Shown: positions 23,533 through 31,932, counted from the stretch's first letter. The stretch is 33,497 nt of DNA from Patescibacteria group bacterium (GCA_023484645.1 JAMCZZ010000020.1:1-33497); one strand, 5' to 3'. Numbers and translations are program-made. Notes: generated by a model from the letters alone, not told the origin.

Positions 23533-24000
23533 TCAGTAGCGGCGAAGCCGCCAGCCCTCCCAATAGAAACGAGGGCAAAACAACATCGCCCAAACGAGCT
23601 TGGGCAAGATCTTCCTCGAAAGAGGATAAATCGGGTCAATACCCGATTTTGGCTTAGCCGTAACCCATAAGAGACGAACTCGTGTCCCATTCATACGGAT
23701 ATCGATCGATAAACTCAACTTCCCCCTCGATATTGGGATGGCATCTGTTACAAATCGATCAATCGGCTTTTTTATCTTCTCCTTAAGCACGAAACAGGAA
23801 ATAGTCAGTTGGGCTCCTTCAGCCCTAACCATGCCGAATTGGCATAACATTTCCCCGATATGGCAATTGGCCTTCCTTGCTCCATCATAGTAGTCGAAGC
23901 ATCGCCCAGCCAGAAACAGCCGGACTAAGCGCAATGAGAGTGGGTTGGTGGGTTTTACCCAAGCAACAACTTCCAGACCAGAAGCCAACATCTTACCCAA
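23533..24000 (-). CDS. hypothetical basic protein, probable TTG start
   Basis: About 155 aa, unrecognised. The TTG at 24000 has GGAGGAG seven bases upstream; the ATG at 23991 is 16 bases from it and the longer ATG frame begins before the ribosome site. The protein is rich in Arg/Lys and aromatic residues, with FDYYDGARKANCHIGEM and RFYWEGWRLRRY segments, and has no clear membrane helix. The Cys and His around CHIGEM could be catalytic, but no family pattern is clear. G+C-rich. It precedes the YqeG-like gene and may share its message. Confidence 0.55.
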   Translation of the reverse strand: MGKMLASGLEVVAWVKPTNPLSLRLVRLFLAGRCFDYYDGARKANCHIGEMLCQFGMVRAEGAQLTISCFVLKEKIKKPIDRFVTDAIPISRGKLSLSIDIRMNGTRVRLLWVTAKPKSGIDPIYPLSRKILPKLVWAMLFCPRFYWEGWRLRRY

Positions 24001-24062
24001 GATTCGTCTCCTCCTTCCATGGTTTAATCTCCAAAACAAAAATAGCAGAATTAAAAAATAAA

Positions 24063-24077
24063 CTCCAGAGACTGGAG
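24063..24077 (-). terminator. terminator of the glycan gene pair
   Basis: CTCCAG AGA CTGGAG perfect stem, followed on the minus strand by TTTATTTTTTAAT, 45 bases after the stop. Confidence 0.8.
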
Positions 24078-24122
24078 AAAAATTTATTAGTTAGTTGAAG
24101 ATGAATGATATGTATTACATTA

Positions 24123-25106
24123 TCATATATTCTTTTCCTCATCAGTAAAATATGGCCAAATTTCTTCTTGAGCCAATAGATAACAAATAGTACTTTCTGC
24201 GCCACAATTTAGATCAATCCCAATTTGACCAAGGCCGTCTCCACAGCTCTCATATCTTTTATTGATAAGTGATTGTCTAATTATATTATTCCCCCAAAAC
24301 CAGGAAAAATATATTTTTGCTTCCTTTAAATATTTTTTATTATTTGTTTGCTTATAAGCCTTTAAATTGGCCAAAACTTGATACGCTGCGTCTATTGGCT
24401 GTTGATCAAAAATTGCTTTTCTCCCATGTTTTGGAAACCAGCCTTTATTTCCAATAACGATCGGGCAACTTTGCTCTTTTGAAATATTATTCAAAAAATC
24501 CAGCATCTCTAATCCTAGATCTCCCAAGGTTGACTGCTTCAACGCCTCGGCAGCACACAAAAAGCTAAGAGGAATTATGGCATTGGCATAACTAAGCTCG
24601 TCTTCAATCCACTTCCACTCATTTGTAATATTCTTAAGATAATCTGCTTTTAATGAATTTATAAGAGAACTTGCAAAGTCTAAATCTATCAGAGAAGCCC
24701 CCAAAATTGCGTAAGCCCGCCCTCGAATGCTCCTGAAGTTCTTAATTCTAAAGATCACACTATGTATGATTTTTTGTGCTAAGTCTGATTGATATGAAGC
24801 TGCAATTGCAGCCGAAAGCGCCCAATAAGTTTCACCTAGAGCATCTTCCGACCATGGTTTATCTAAAGGTTTCTTTTGGGAATCATGAAAATTGATTATC
24901 CCCTCATTACCTACCGCTTTTTTAATAAAATTTAAATATATCTCTGCTTTTTCATAATCCTTAAATTTTAAGGCGACCAATAATCCGCGAGCGCCGTCAT
25001 CAAGTGCATATCCATGAATTCGATCAATTCGGCGACCATTTGTATGCTGCCAAATGCCAAAACTATCTGTTAAAAAATTAATATGTTTTAATCCTATTTT
25101 TTTCAT
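24123..25106 (-). CDS. alpha/alpha-barrel glycosidase-like protein
   Basis: 327 aa, helical throughout, with repeated helix pairs resembling a six-hairpin (alpha/alpha)6 toroid. HGYALDDGARGLLVAL near the N-terminus, WSEDALGETYWAL, and QQPIDAAYQVLANLKAYK are characteristic blocks; the acidic pair DD and later E/D residues could be catalytic. Such proteins often sit beside GT4 glycosyltransferases, as here. It starts with an ATGA overlap of that gene, so the two are co-translated. It may trim, phosphorolyse or bind the glycan made by the partner; exact activity unknown. Confidence 0.65.
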   Translation of the reverse strand: MKKIGLKHINFLTDSFGIWQHTNGRRIDRIHGYALDDGARGLLVALKFKDYEKAEIYLNFIKKAVGNEGIINFHDSQKKPLDKPWSEDALGETYWALSAAIAASYQSDLAQKIIHSVIFRIKNFRSIRGRAYAILGASLIDLDFASSLINSLKADYLKNITNEWKWIEDELSYANAIIPLSFLCAAEALKQSTLGDLGLEMLDFLNNISKEQSCPIVIGNKGWFPKHGRKAIFDQQPIDAAYQVLANLKAYKQTNNKKYLKEAKIYFSWFWGNNIIRQSLINKRYESCGDGLGQIGIDLNCGAESTICYLLAQEEIWPYFTDEEKNI

Positions 25107-26278
25107 TTTTGAGAAGAGACATACCTAAAAAGATTCAGATACCTCTCAGCAACCCGTGGCCATCTCATTTTTCGGCCGAGAACATACGCCTCTTCTTCCA
25201 GTTCAGCTTTTAGGCTTGGATTCTTTAATATTTTTAACACTGCTTCGGCAATCTGCTCGGAACTTTTGAAGTCAACTATTACTCCTCTATTATCTGCCAA
25301 CATTTCTTTAGCATAGGGATATCCGGTTGAAATACAAGCCTTTCCCATCCCGAGCGCATAGGCGAGAGTACCAGAAGTAATCTGCTCTGGATCTATATGA
25401 GGAGTTAAATATATATCACATTTTTCATACAAATTAAGCAACTCTTGAAGCTCTAAATATTTATTAATAAATTTTATATTTTTACTAACCTTCAAAGTAT
25501 TTGCAAGTTTTTGTAAACTTTTTCTATATTTTTCTCCCTGTCTTTTTAGAATTTCCGGATGAGTCTGCCCTGCTATAATAAATGATATATCGGGAAATTC
25601 TTTAATAATCTGGGGAAGAGCCTTAATTACATATTCAATTCCTTTGTTTTCACTAATAAGTCCGCTTAGAAGTAAAACCGGTTTCTCCTTCCAATTTAAA
25701 CGGCTTGTCTGACTACTTGCCTTCTTTTGATCGGATACTCCGTGATGGATGGTTACAACTTTGTCTCTATCGATATTATAGTCCCTCTCAAGTCTTTCCT
25801 TTGCGTCTGGTATCATCGCGACAACACTATCTGATATCTCCCCCAATCTTTGTAGAGTTGAGCGTTGAATATCAGTCGGCTGAGCTAGAATAGTATGAAA
25901 TATTGTGATAATAGGTTTGTTAATATTTCGAAGAAAAGCAAAAATATACTCCCCTGCTTCTCCACCAAAAAGCCCAAATTCATGCTGGAGGCAAACCACA
26001 TCGGCAGACGACTGATTTACATACTCTGCTGCCTGATAGTAGCTATCATACTTATCTTGATGAATTTTGTATTTAACTTCCCAAGGATACTCAAGGTCAC
26101 CTTCCCCGTCATTTATAGCAATAATCTCGGCCAAGCTTTCTGAATTTAGATCATTTAATGCGTTCGTTAAATCTTTCGTAAAAGTAGCAAGCCCGCATTT
26201 TCTTGGTATATAGCTTGATACAAAGATTGTGCGCACTATACTTTGTTGAGTATCGAGAATTTGATTTATTTTATTCAT
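25103..26278 (-). CDS. GT4-family glycosyltransferase
   Basis: 391 aa GT-B enzyme. The N-terminal domain has SSYIPRKCGLATFTKDL (the acceptor-side glycine loop) and LQHEFGLFGG. The C-terminal donor domain has LLSGLISENKGIEYVIKALP, DIYLTPH...ITSGTLAYALGMGKACISTGYPYAKE, with the E/G-rich donor loop and a final AVLKIL. It transfers a nucleotide-sugar hexose with retention; mannose or glucose is common in the family. It overlaps the alpha/alpha-barrel gene by 4 bases. Probably builds a surface or storage glycan. Confidence 0.9.
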   Translation of the reverse strand: MNKINQILDTQQSIVRTIFVSSYIPRKCGLATFTKDLTNALNDLNSESLAEIIAINDGEGDLEYPWEVKYKIHQDKYDSYYQAAEYVNQSSADVVCLQHEFGLFGGEAGEYIFAFLRNINKPIITIFHTILAQPTDIQRSTLQRLGEISDSVVAMIPDAKERLERDYNIDRDKVVTIHHGVSDQKKASSQTSRLNWKEKPVLLLSGLISENKGIEYVIKALPQIIKEFPDISFIIAGQTHPEILKRQGEKYRKSLQKLANTLKVSKNIKFINKYLELQELLNLYEKCDIYLTPHIDPEQITSGTLAYALGMGKACISTGYPYAKEMLADNRGVIVDFKSSEQIAEAVLKILKNPSLKAELEEEAYVLGRKMRWPRVAERYLNLFRYVSSQK

Positions 26279-26360
26279 TTGATAATTTTGCCCTCCTATA
26301 AACTGCCCTATCTTACTTTTTACCCAAGATAACGAAGTGCATCAATATTATTTCAAACAA

Positions 26361-26383
26361 AAAATACCCTTCAAAGGTATTTT
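26361..26383. terminator. orphan terminator-like hairpin
   Basis: AAAATACC / GGTATTTT stem with a 7-base loop and T-runs on both sides. No gene ends towards it on either strand: the glycosyltransferase starts 83 bases to its left and the helicase begins to its right. Confidence 0.5.
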
Positions 26384-26516
26384 CATAAAAAATAGAGATT
26401 TTTATAATGAAAGATTTCTGAGCACTCCCTAAAATTAGTATATCATAAATAAAGCATGAGGTCTCTTCACAAGAGCTTCTTTCCAGTTATGGCGGATATT
26501 CTTGCCGGCTTCACGC

Positions 26517-26546
26517 TTGACAATATCAAACTCTTTATGTTATAGT
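26517..26546 (+). promoter_or_regulatory. promoter of the DEAD-box/typA unit
   Basis: TTGACA (26517-26522), 18 bases, TATAGT (26541-26546). The start near 26553 leaves an untranslated leader of about 180 bases. Confidence 0.65.
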
Positions 26547-26619
26547 AGAACAGTAAGAAAAATTGTTCTATAGATTTCCGAAACATAATTAAATTTCGAC
26601 GTTCTATACAGCAATACGA

Positions 26620-26639
26620 CCTGCCTGACGGCAGACAGG
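26620..26639. repeat. palindromic repeat in the helicase leader
   Basis: CCTGCCTG AC GGCAGACAGG, stem with one mismatch, GC-rich in an AT-rich leader. It resembles a dispersed GCCTGC-core palindrome common in bacterial genomes (from memory). Confidence 0.5.
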
Positions 26640-26687
26640 AATTTAATTAATTATTTTGTGGCGGAACTCTTTTTTGTTTTGCTGCAA

Positions 26688-26720
26688 AGAGCTTATTAGA
26701 CTAGTTGTTGAATAAGCTCT
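26688..26720 (+). promoter_or_regulatory. leader stem-loop before the helicase start
   Basis: Perfect 10-base stem AGAGCTTATT / AATAAGCTCT with a 13-base loop, ending 14 bases before the ATG. No strong Shine-Dalgarno is present in those 14 bases (AAAGAAAGAAAC), so structure near the start could control translation. Confidence 0.5.
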
Positions 26721-26734
26721 AAAAGAAAGAAACA

Positions 26735-28162
26735 ATGCAAAGAAACAACACTGCCAATTCTGGATTTGGCCAAAAAAGCTACTCTCGAAACTTTAGATCG
26801 GGAAACGCTAAGAAATCATTTTATTATCAGTCAAGCGACGGAACCAGAACTGTCTCAAGACCGAATTCGAGCACTAAAACAAGTTCAAATGGTTACACAA
26901 AACCATCATTTGGAGCACCAAAGCCTTCTTTTGGAGCATCAACTAAACCATCTTTTATGCCTAGTAGAAATTCTTCTAGACCAAGCTATGGAACAAGAAG
27001 ACCCTCATTTAGATCAAGCGGAGGGTCAAGATCACCTAGAACAAGATTTGGCGAAAGCATAGATATCTCAAAATTTGTGTGCAAACCTTCAAATAAAATT
27101 GAAGTAAAACCAGAGGTAATTGTGAACTCTTTTGCTGATTTTAACTTGTCAAAAGAATTACAGAAAAACCTTATATATAAGAAATATACTACCCCTACCC
27201 CAATTCAGGACCAATCGATAAAGCACATTATCGAAGGTAAAGACTTAATTGGTTTAGCTAATACCGGCACAGGGAAGACTGGAGCATTTTTGCTGCCTTT
27301 GATCGACAAAGTATTCAAAGACAGATCTCAAAAAGTCTTAATTCTAGCTCCAACCCGCGAATTAGCCCTGCAAATTGATGATGAATTCCGTCAATTTTCA
27401 TGGTCAATGAAAATTTTCTCCACAGTCTGTGTTGGGGGAGCGCCAATCTATAAGCAAATTAATAATCTAAAAAGAGAACCTAATTTTATTATAGGAACAC
27501 CCGGCAGACTGAAGGATTTGAGCGAGAAAAATTTGATCAAGTTTGAATCCTTTAATAATATCGTTATCGATGAAATCGATCGAATGCTGGATATGGGATT
27601 CATTGACGAAATAAAAAATATTTTAGCTAAGTTGCCAAAAGAAAGACAATCTTTGTTTTTCTCCGCAACAATGCCTCTTAAAATTAGGGACTTAGTGCAT
27701 CACTTTCTGATTGATCCAGTTACCATTGAAATAAAATCAGGCGAAACCACAGCTAATGTAGACCAGGATATTGTTCGAGTTAGAAGTTCGGAAATGAAAT
27801 TTAATCAGCTTCAAGAACTACTCCGACAATCTGATCTGAAAAAAGTACTAATATTTTCCGAAACAAAGCGTGAAGTCGAAAAACTAACTTCAAATTTAGT
27901 TGGTGAGGGCTTTAAGGCTGATTCAATTCATGGTGATAAAAAACAACATCAGAGACAAAAAGCGCTTTCACTATTTAAGAATAATTCTGTAAATATCCTT
28001 GTTGCTACCGATGTGGCTGCCAGAGGATTGGATATTCAAGATATTTCTCACGTAATAAATTACACCATTCCGCAAACATATAACGACTATGTTCATCGAA
28101 TCGGAAGAACAGGCAGAGGCGACAAAAAAGGCATAGCTTTAACTTTTGTCGAAACAAGATAA
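26735..28162 (+). CDS. DEAD-box RNA helicase with Ser/Arg/Gly-rich N-terminal tail
   Basis: 475 aa. Residues 1-110 are low-complexity Ser/Arg/Gly/Asn/Pro, containing repeats of the type PSFGAPKPSFGA. The helicase follows: Q-motif (TPTPIQDQ), motif I ANTGTGKT, Ia APTRELAL, II DEID (in place of DEAD), III SAT, IV IFSET, V VATDVAARGLDI and VI HRIGRTGRG. The C-terminus stops right after motif VI with no extension, the reverse of the usual tail position. ATP-driven RNA unwinding, probably in cold-shock, decay or ribosome assembly. It shares a message with typA, 27 bases downstream. Confidence 0.93.
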   Translation: MQRNNTANSGFGQKSYSRNFRSGNAKKSFYYQSSDGTRTVSRPNSSTKTSSNGYTKPSFGAPKPSFGASTKPSFMPSRNSSRPSYGTRRPSFRSSGGSRSPRTRFGESIDISKFVCKPSNKIEVKPEVIVNSFADFNLSKELQKNLIYKKYTTPTPIQDQSIKHIIEGKDLIGLANTGTGKTGAFLLPLIDKVFKDRSQKVLILAPTRELALQIDDEFRQFSWSMKIFSTVCVGGAPIYKQINNLKREPNFIIGTPGRLKDLSEKNLIKFESFNNIVIDEIDRMLDMGFIDEIKNILAKLPKERQSLFFSATMPLKIRDLVHHFLIDPVTIEIKSGETTANVDQDIVRVRSSEMKFNQLQELLRQSDLKKVLIFSETKREVEKLTSNLVGEGFKADSIHGDKKQHQRQKALSLFKNNSVNILVATDVAARGLDIQDISHVINYTIPQTYNDYVHRIGRTGRGDKKGIALTFVETR

Positions 28163-28189
28163 TTAATCTCCAGCACATAAGGAAGAATT

Positions 28190-30013
28190 ATGGATAACAC
28201 AAAAATTCGAAACGTAGCAATTATCGCCCACGTTGATCACGGTAAGACAACCTTGGTTGACGGTCTTTTAAAACAATCGAAAACGTTTCGTGAAAATGAA
28301 GCGGCAATGTCTGAAGACTTGATCATGGACTCAAATGATCAAGAAAGAGAGCGTGGGATAACGATCCTGGCCAAAAATACGGCCATCAATTATAAAGATG
28401 TGAAGATAAATATTATTGACACTCCCGGTCATGCTGATTTTGGTGGTGAGGTTGAGAGAACCTTAAATATGGCCGAAGGCGCTATTCTTTTGATTGATGC
28501 CCAAGAAGGCCCAATGCCCCAAACAAAGTTTGTGTTAAAAAAAGCTCTTGAACTTGGACTAAGGATTATTGTCCTTATTAATAAGATCGACAAACCAAAT
28601 GCAAACATTCCAGAGACTATCAATAAAACTTATGATCTATTTTTAGAATTAGCAACCGATGATTCTCAATTGGACTTTCCAGTCTATTACGCCATCGGCC
28701 GTGACGGCAAAGCTTGGAACGAACTGCCGGAAGATGAAAGTGCCCCAGCTGACCTTTCTCCAATATTAGATGCAATTATTGACTTCATTCCTACCCCGGA
28801 AACGAATAACGAAGCTCCATTAAAGATGCTTGTCTCTGCTTTGGATTGGGACAATTTTATGGGCAAATATGCTATTGGTAAAATCTCAACCGGTATTGTG
28901 AAAACCGGTATGGCAGCTACTTTGGTGAACCAAAGCGGCGCTGTTGAAAATGGCAAGATCGAAAAAATTTACATTACCGAAGGATTGAAGAAAATTGAAG
29001 TAAAAGAAGCAAGTTCTGGAGATATTGTTTCAATCGCCGGGCTTAAAAAAGCTTCGATTGGAGATACAATTTCCGACTTAAACGATGCGACTCCCCTGCC
29101 AGCAATTGCGATTGAGGAGCCGACATTAAGTATTTCGATTTATGCTAATACTTCTCCTTTTGCTGGTAAAGAAGGAAAGTTTGTAACAGCCAGACATCTT
29201 CACGATCGAATTGTAAAAGAGTTAGAAACCAACATTTCGATGAAAATGCACACTGCTGAAACCGGCGATTTCATTCTTTCTGGACGAGGAGAATTACATT
29301 TATCTGTTTTTATTGAAACTCTAAGAAGAGAGGGTTTTGAACTTCAGGTTGGCAAGCCTAAAGTTATTACAAAAGAAATTGATGGAAATAAATGCGAACC
29401 AGTTGAAGAGCTTACTATCGATGTTGCACCTGAATTTGCCAGCACTATAATTGGCGAAGTTAATAAGCGCCGAGGAATTTTACTTCACCAGGAAGAAAAT
29501 AGCGACGGCACAACTCGATTGGTTTTTGAAATTACAACTAGAGGAACTTTAGGTCTAAGAAACGTTCTTCTGACTGCTTCAAAAGGGACCGCCATTTCTA
29601 ATTCATTATTTTTGCGATTTGACCCAGTTAGTGGAATTATTCCAAAACTTCGAAATGGTGTTTTAATTGCTTTTGAGAGCGGAAAAGCTGTTACGTATGG
29701 TTTGAATATTGCCCAGCAGCGTGGAATTACTTTCATTCCGCCAGCAACCGATGTATATGCTGGTATGATTGTGGGATTAAGCACAAGAGAAGACGACATG
29801 GAAATTAACGTTACAAAAGAAAAGAAGCTAACTAATGTCCGTGCTTCTAACTCTGACATTGCCACCATTCTTACTCCGCCAACTCTTCTATCGCTCGAGC
29901 AATGTATCGACTTTTTGGAAGATGATGAGTTACTTGAAGTAACTCCTAAGAACCTGCGCCTCCGAAAAAAGATTCTCGACGCCCAGTCTAGATTGAAAGC
30001 TAGAAGAAAGTAA
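28190..30013 (+). CDS. typA: translational GTPase TypA/BipA
   Basis: 607 aa, standard length. G1 AHVDHGKTT, switch I with RERGIT, G3 DTPGHADF, G4 NKIDKP, then EF-Tu-like and EF-G-like domains (III and V) and the BipA-specific C-terminal domain (GIIPKLRNGVLIAFESG, YAGMIVGLSTREDDMEINV, TNVRAS). It binds ribosomes and helps 50S assembly, mostly at low temperature or stress. It follows the DEAD-box helicase by 27 bases with AAGGAAG before the ATG; the pairing is functionally coherent. Confidence 0.97.
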   Translation: MDNTKIRNVAIIAHVDHGKTTLVDGLLKQSKTFRENEAAMSEDLIMDSNDQERERGITILAKNTAINYKDVKINIIDTPGHADFGGEVERTLNMAEGAILLIDAQEGPMPQTKFVLKKALELGLRIIVLINKIDKPNANIPETINKTYDLFLELATDDSQLDFPVYYAIGRDGKAWNELPEDESAPADLSPILDAIIDFIPTPETNNEAPLKMLVSALDWDNFMGKYAIGKISTGIVKTGMAATLVNQSGAVENGKIEKIYITEGLKKIEVKEASSGDIVSIAGLKKASIGDTISDLNDATPLPAIAIEEPTLSISIYANTSPFAGKEGKFVTARHLHDRIVKELETNISMKMHTAETGDFILSGRGELHLSVFIETLRREGFELQVGKPKVITKEIDGNKCEPVEELTIDVAPEFASTIIGEVNKRRGILLHQEENSDGTTRLVFEITTRGTLGLRNVLLTASKGTAISNSLFLRFDPVSGIIPKLRNGVLIAFESGKAVTYGLNIAQQRGITFIPPATDVYAGMIVGLSTREDDMEINVTKEKKLTNVRASNSDIATILTPPTLLSLEQCIDFLEDDELLEVTPKNLRLRKKILDAQSRLKARRK

Positions 30014-30032
30014 GTAACCTACAAAAAGAGAA

Positions 30033-30058
30033 GCGACGAACCCGAGTGGATTCGCCGC
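30033..30058 (-). terminator. hairpin between converging genes, built for the minus strand
   Basis: Eleven-base arms (30033-30043, 30048-30058), loop of 4. On minus-strand RNA all 11 positions pair, two as G-U, followed by TTCTCTTTTTG. On plus-strand RNA the same two are A-C mismatches, so it terminates the wHTH-repeat gene rather than typA. Confidence 0.75.
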
Positions 30059-30095
30059 CTATTTTCTTAAGCACAATTTCTGCCTAAGCCCCTTT

Positions 30096-31286
30096 CTAGC
30101 CGTTACTACTATCAACGATGCAGGTTACCAACTTGGCAGCCTCTTCAGGACCGTGAGTGACCACGACGACGACTTTGCCCGCATACCCGTCGCCGTTTTT
30201 GTTCTTCACAGCGAAAGCTGGAGATACAGATGCAACCCTCGTTACAGGTTTTCGCAGATCGTACTTTTCGCCGTCTACCAACACCCTTCCGCCTCCTAAC
30301 GTGACCGAAGTAAGCGTAGCTAAGCCGAAGGACGGCGTAAACTTGCCATGACCGCGCAGGTGGCTCCGACTATCGCCTGCGAAGAAACCAGTCTCAACCA
30401 AACGGTTGAAAACCTTAAGAACATCGGCTTCTTCTACATTCAGATTCCGACCGATTGGCCGGCAATCGAACAGCTTGCCTTTCTCGTCATCGAAATAATC
30501 CCAGAGAGCCACAGCGATGATTGATCCCCTAAGACTTAATTTGGGAATCCTGTCCCCCTCCCCATTCTTACTCGCTTCCTTCTTCGGCTCAGACTTAGTG
30601 CCCAAACCATGGAAAGAGGTTAAATCAACCTTCTCGCCGGCAAAAACGATCTTGCCAGGAAACAGTTCTGTCTGATTCGTTTTGCCAATCAACGCAACCA
30701 GCACCACCGGACCAAACTCATAGCGGCCTCTATTATTCTTGTCTTCCTTAAGGACTCCTTTCTTGTCCAACATCACCATTACGTTCTGGATCTTGGAAGT
30801 GGGATAGGCTGTCTCTTTAGACAACCCGGCGATGTCCTCGGGGCCAATCGAGCCCTTCTCGCCAAAAATACGATGGCAATTGGCAGCCACAACTATCTCG
30901 TCGACCGCCAGAGGCAAAAGATTTGATTTTGGCTCGCCACAGACCTCCTTCAAGTCAAAGTCTTCTCCAGCACGTAGAACCAGACCAGACTTAAAGGTAA
31001 TGTCACTTTTCCCACCATAAAAGAGCTTGTGAGAGCTCCCTCTCTTGTACAACCTCCCTGTCCGCACAAACACATCTTTCGAAAGAAGCGCGGTCAAAGC
31101 TGTGTACTTGTTGGTCATTTCAATCCCCTCTTCTAAAAGTAGAGCGGAGAGATTGATTTTTCGCAGTTCCTCTTCATCCAGCGATGGATAGAGAAGAACA
31201 GCGATTCGCACTGAATCTCTTCCAATCTGCGGAAGATGATACAAGTTGCCTTTATGCTCTCTAAGATTCATCCGTTTCCCAGTCAA
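30096..31286 (-). CDS. unrecognised protein with three winged-helix/beta repeats, probable TTG start
   Basis: 396 aa. Three modules of the same plan: a helical winged-helix-like stretch then a beta segment with the pattern GGK..I...GE..DL. They are about 22-117 (GGKSDITF...GEDFDL), 124-228 (PGKIVFAGEKVDL) and 250-347 (GGGRVLVDGEKYDL). A basic linker rich in Lys and Glu (228-245) joins the last two, and the C-terminus (360-396) has a VVVVVTHGPEEAAKL segment. AGGAGG lies 8 bases before the TTG at 31286; the next ATG is 23 bases away. G+C-rich. It may bind DNA or RNA in a multi-site way, but function is unknown. Confidence 0.65.
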   Translation of the reverse strand: MTGKRMNLREHKGNLYHLPQIGRDSVRIAVLLYPSLDEEELRKINLSALLLEEGIEMTNKYTALTALLSKDVFVRTGRLYKRGSSHKLFYGGKSDITFKSGLVLRAGEDFDLKEVCGEPKSNLLPLAVDEIVVAANCHRIFGEKGSIGPEDIAGLSKETAYPTSKIQNVMVMLDKKGVLKEDKNNRGRYEFGPVVLVALIGKTNQTELFPGKIVFAGEKVDLTSFHGLGTKSEPKKEASKNGEGDRIPKLSLRGSIIAVALWDYFDDEKGKLFDCRPIGRNLNVEEADVLKVFNRLVETGFFAGDSRSHLRGHGKFTPSFGLATLTSVTLGGGRVLVDGEKYDLRKPVTRVASVSPAFAVKNKNGDGYAGKVVVVVTHGPEEAAKLVTCIVDSSNG

Positions 31287-31382
31287 AGATACAACCTCCT
31301 CATACCAAATTAGGCAATCCTGCCTTGTAGTATTTGTATCATTATTAAAATTAAAAATCTAGCTTTCATTCAACCCTAATAC

Positions 31383-31415
31383 AAAAAATCCGTCTTTAAT
31401 GCCGACGGATTTTTT
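31383..31415. terminator. bidirectional terminator
   Basis: Perfect 12-base arms AAAAAATCCGTC / GACGGATTTTTT with a 9-base loop, 38 bases after the GyrI-like gene's stop. Confidence 0.85.
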
Positions 31416-31452
31416 ATTATTGTATCTTAGAGAATCAATCACTCACAAAAAA

Positions 31453-31932
31453 CTAAACCTCTGCGAATACTACCACATAGTTCTTGCCGTATTTTTTGGC
31501 GCATTTTGGACAGGTTGTATAGTATGTATAAATATTTTTCACTGTTTTACCTCTCCCCTTGACATAGTTTTCCATCTCCTTGTGCCAATTTGGAGCTTCT
31601 TTGTATGGACCTTCAAAAACTTTGGTTAAAAAAGTTCCGGAAAGTTTTGTGCTTTCTAAACCAGGAACTTCTTTTTTAACCGCAAAATACTGTTCGCTCT
31701 TCCAAGGAGATTTCTCAAATGAAAGAGTAAGGAAGTCTTCCGGCATAGCACTTGCCTTCTCGACTTTTTCCGACATTCTTGTCATAACTTGTCCCATATT
31801 TAGAGGAATATGGAGAAATGATTTGACAATATCTTTAGCAAATAGTTTATCTTCCCAAACAACTTCCTTCTCGTCCCAAGACTTCGGATCAAACTTGGGG
31901 CAGCATGTCTTCTCTTTCTCTTCTTTTTTCAT
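31453..31932 (-). CDS. GyrI-like/'hydrolase'-annotated small-molecule-binding protein
   Basis: 159 aa from the ATG at 31932 with AAAGGAG upstream. CCPKFDPKSWDEKEVVWEDKLF opens it and a C-terminal CPKCAKKYGKNYVVVFAEV closes it. The layout resembles a family often labelled 'hydrolase' with a GyrI/SOUL-like fold (from memory). The CxxC near the end plus CC near the start could bind metal. No catalytic motif is obvious. It is the end of a run of minus-strand genes with the HD hydrolase and desulfoferrodoxin, but a 71-base gap separates it. Confidence 0.6.
   Translation of the reverse strand: MKKEEKEKTCCPKFDPKSWDEKEVVWEDKLFAKDIVKSFLHIPLNMGQVMTRMSEKVEKASAMPEDFLTLSFEKSPWKSEQYFAVKKEVPGLESTKLSGTFLTKVFEGPYKEAPNWHKEMENYVKGRGKTVKNIYTYYTTCPKCAKKYGKNYVVVFAEV

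Larger units (their letters stand above)
26279..26734. other. 456-base intergenic regulatory region
   Basis: No protein-coding frame convinces here. Contents, left to right: an AT-rich hairpin (26361-26383), about 130 bases of plain AT-rich sequence, a good plus-strand promoter (26517-26546), a weak GAACA/TGTTC hairpin near 26550, a palindromic repeat (26620-26639) and a 10-base stem-loop just before the helicase gene (26688-26720). Confidence 0.6.

Noticed and set aside
26766..27062. 98-codon frame rich in Leu/His/Glu inside the helicase gene.
   Set aside because: It is the +1 shadow of the low-complexity helicase tail; repeats in one frame give repeats in another.
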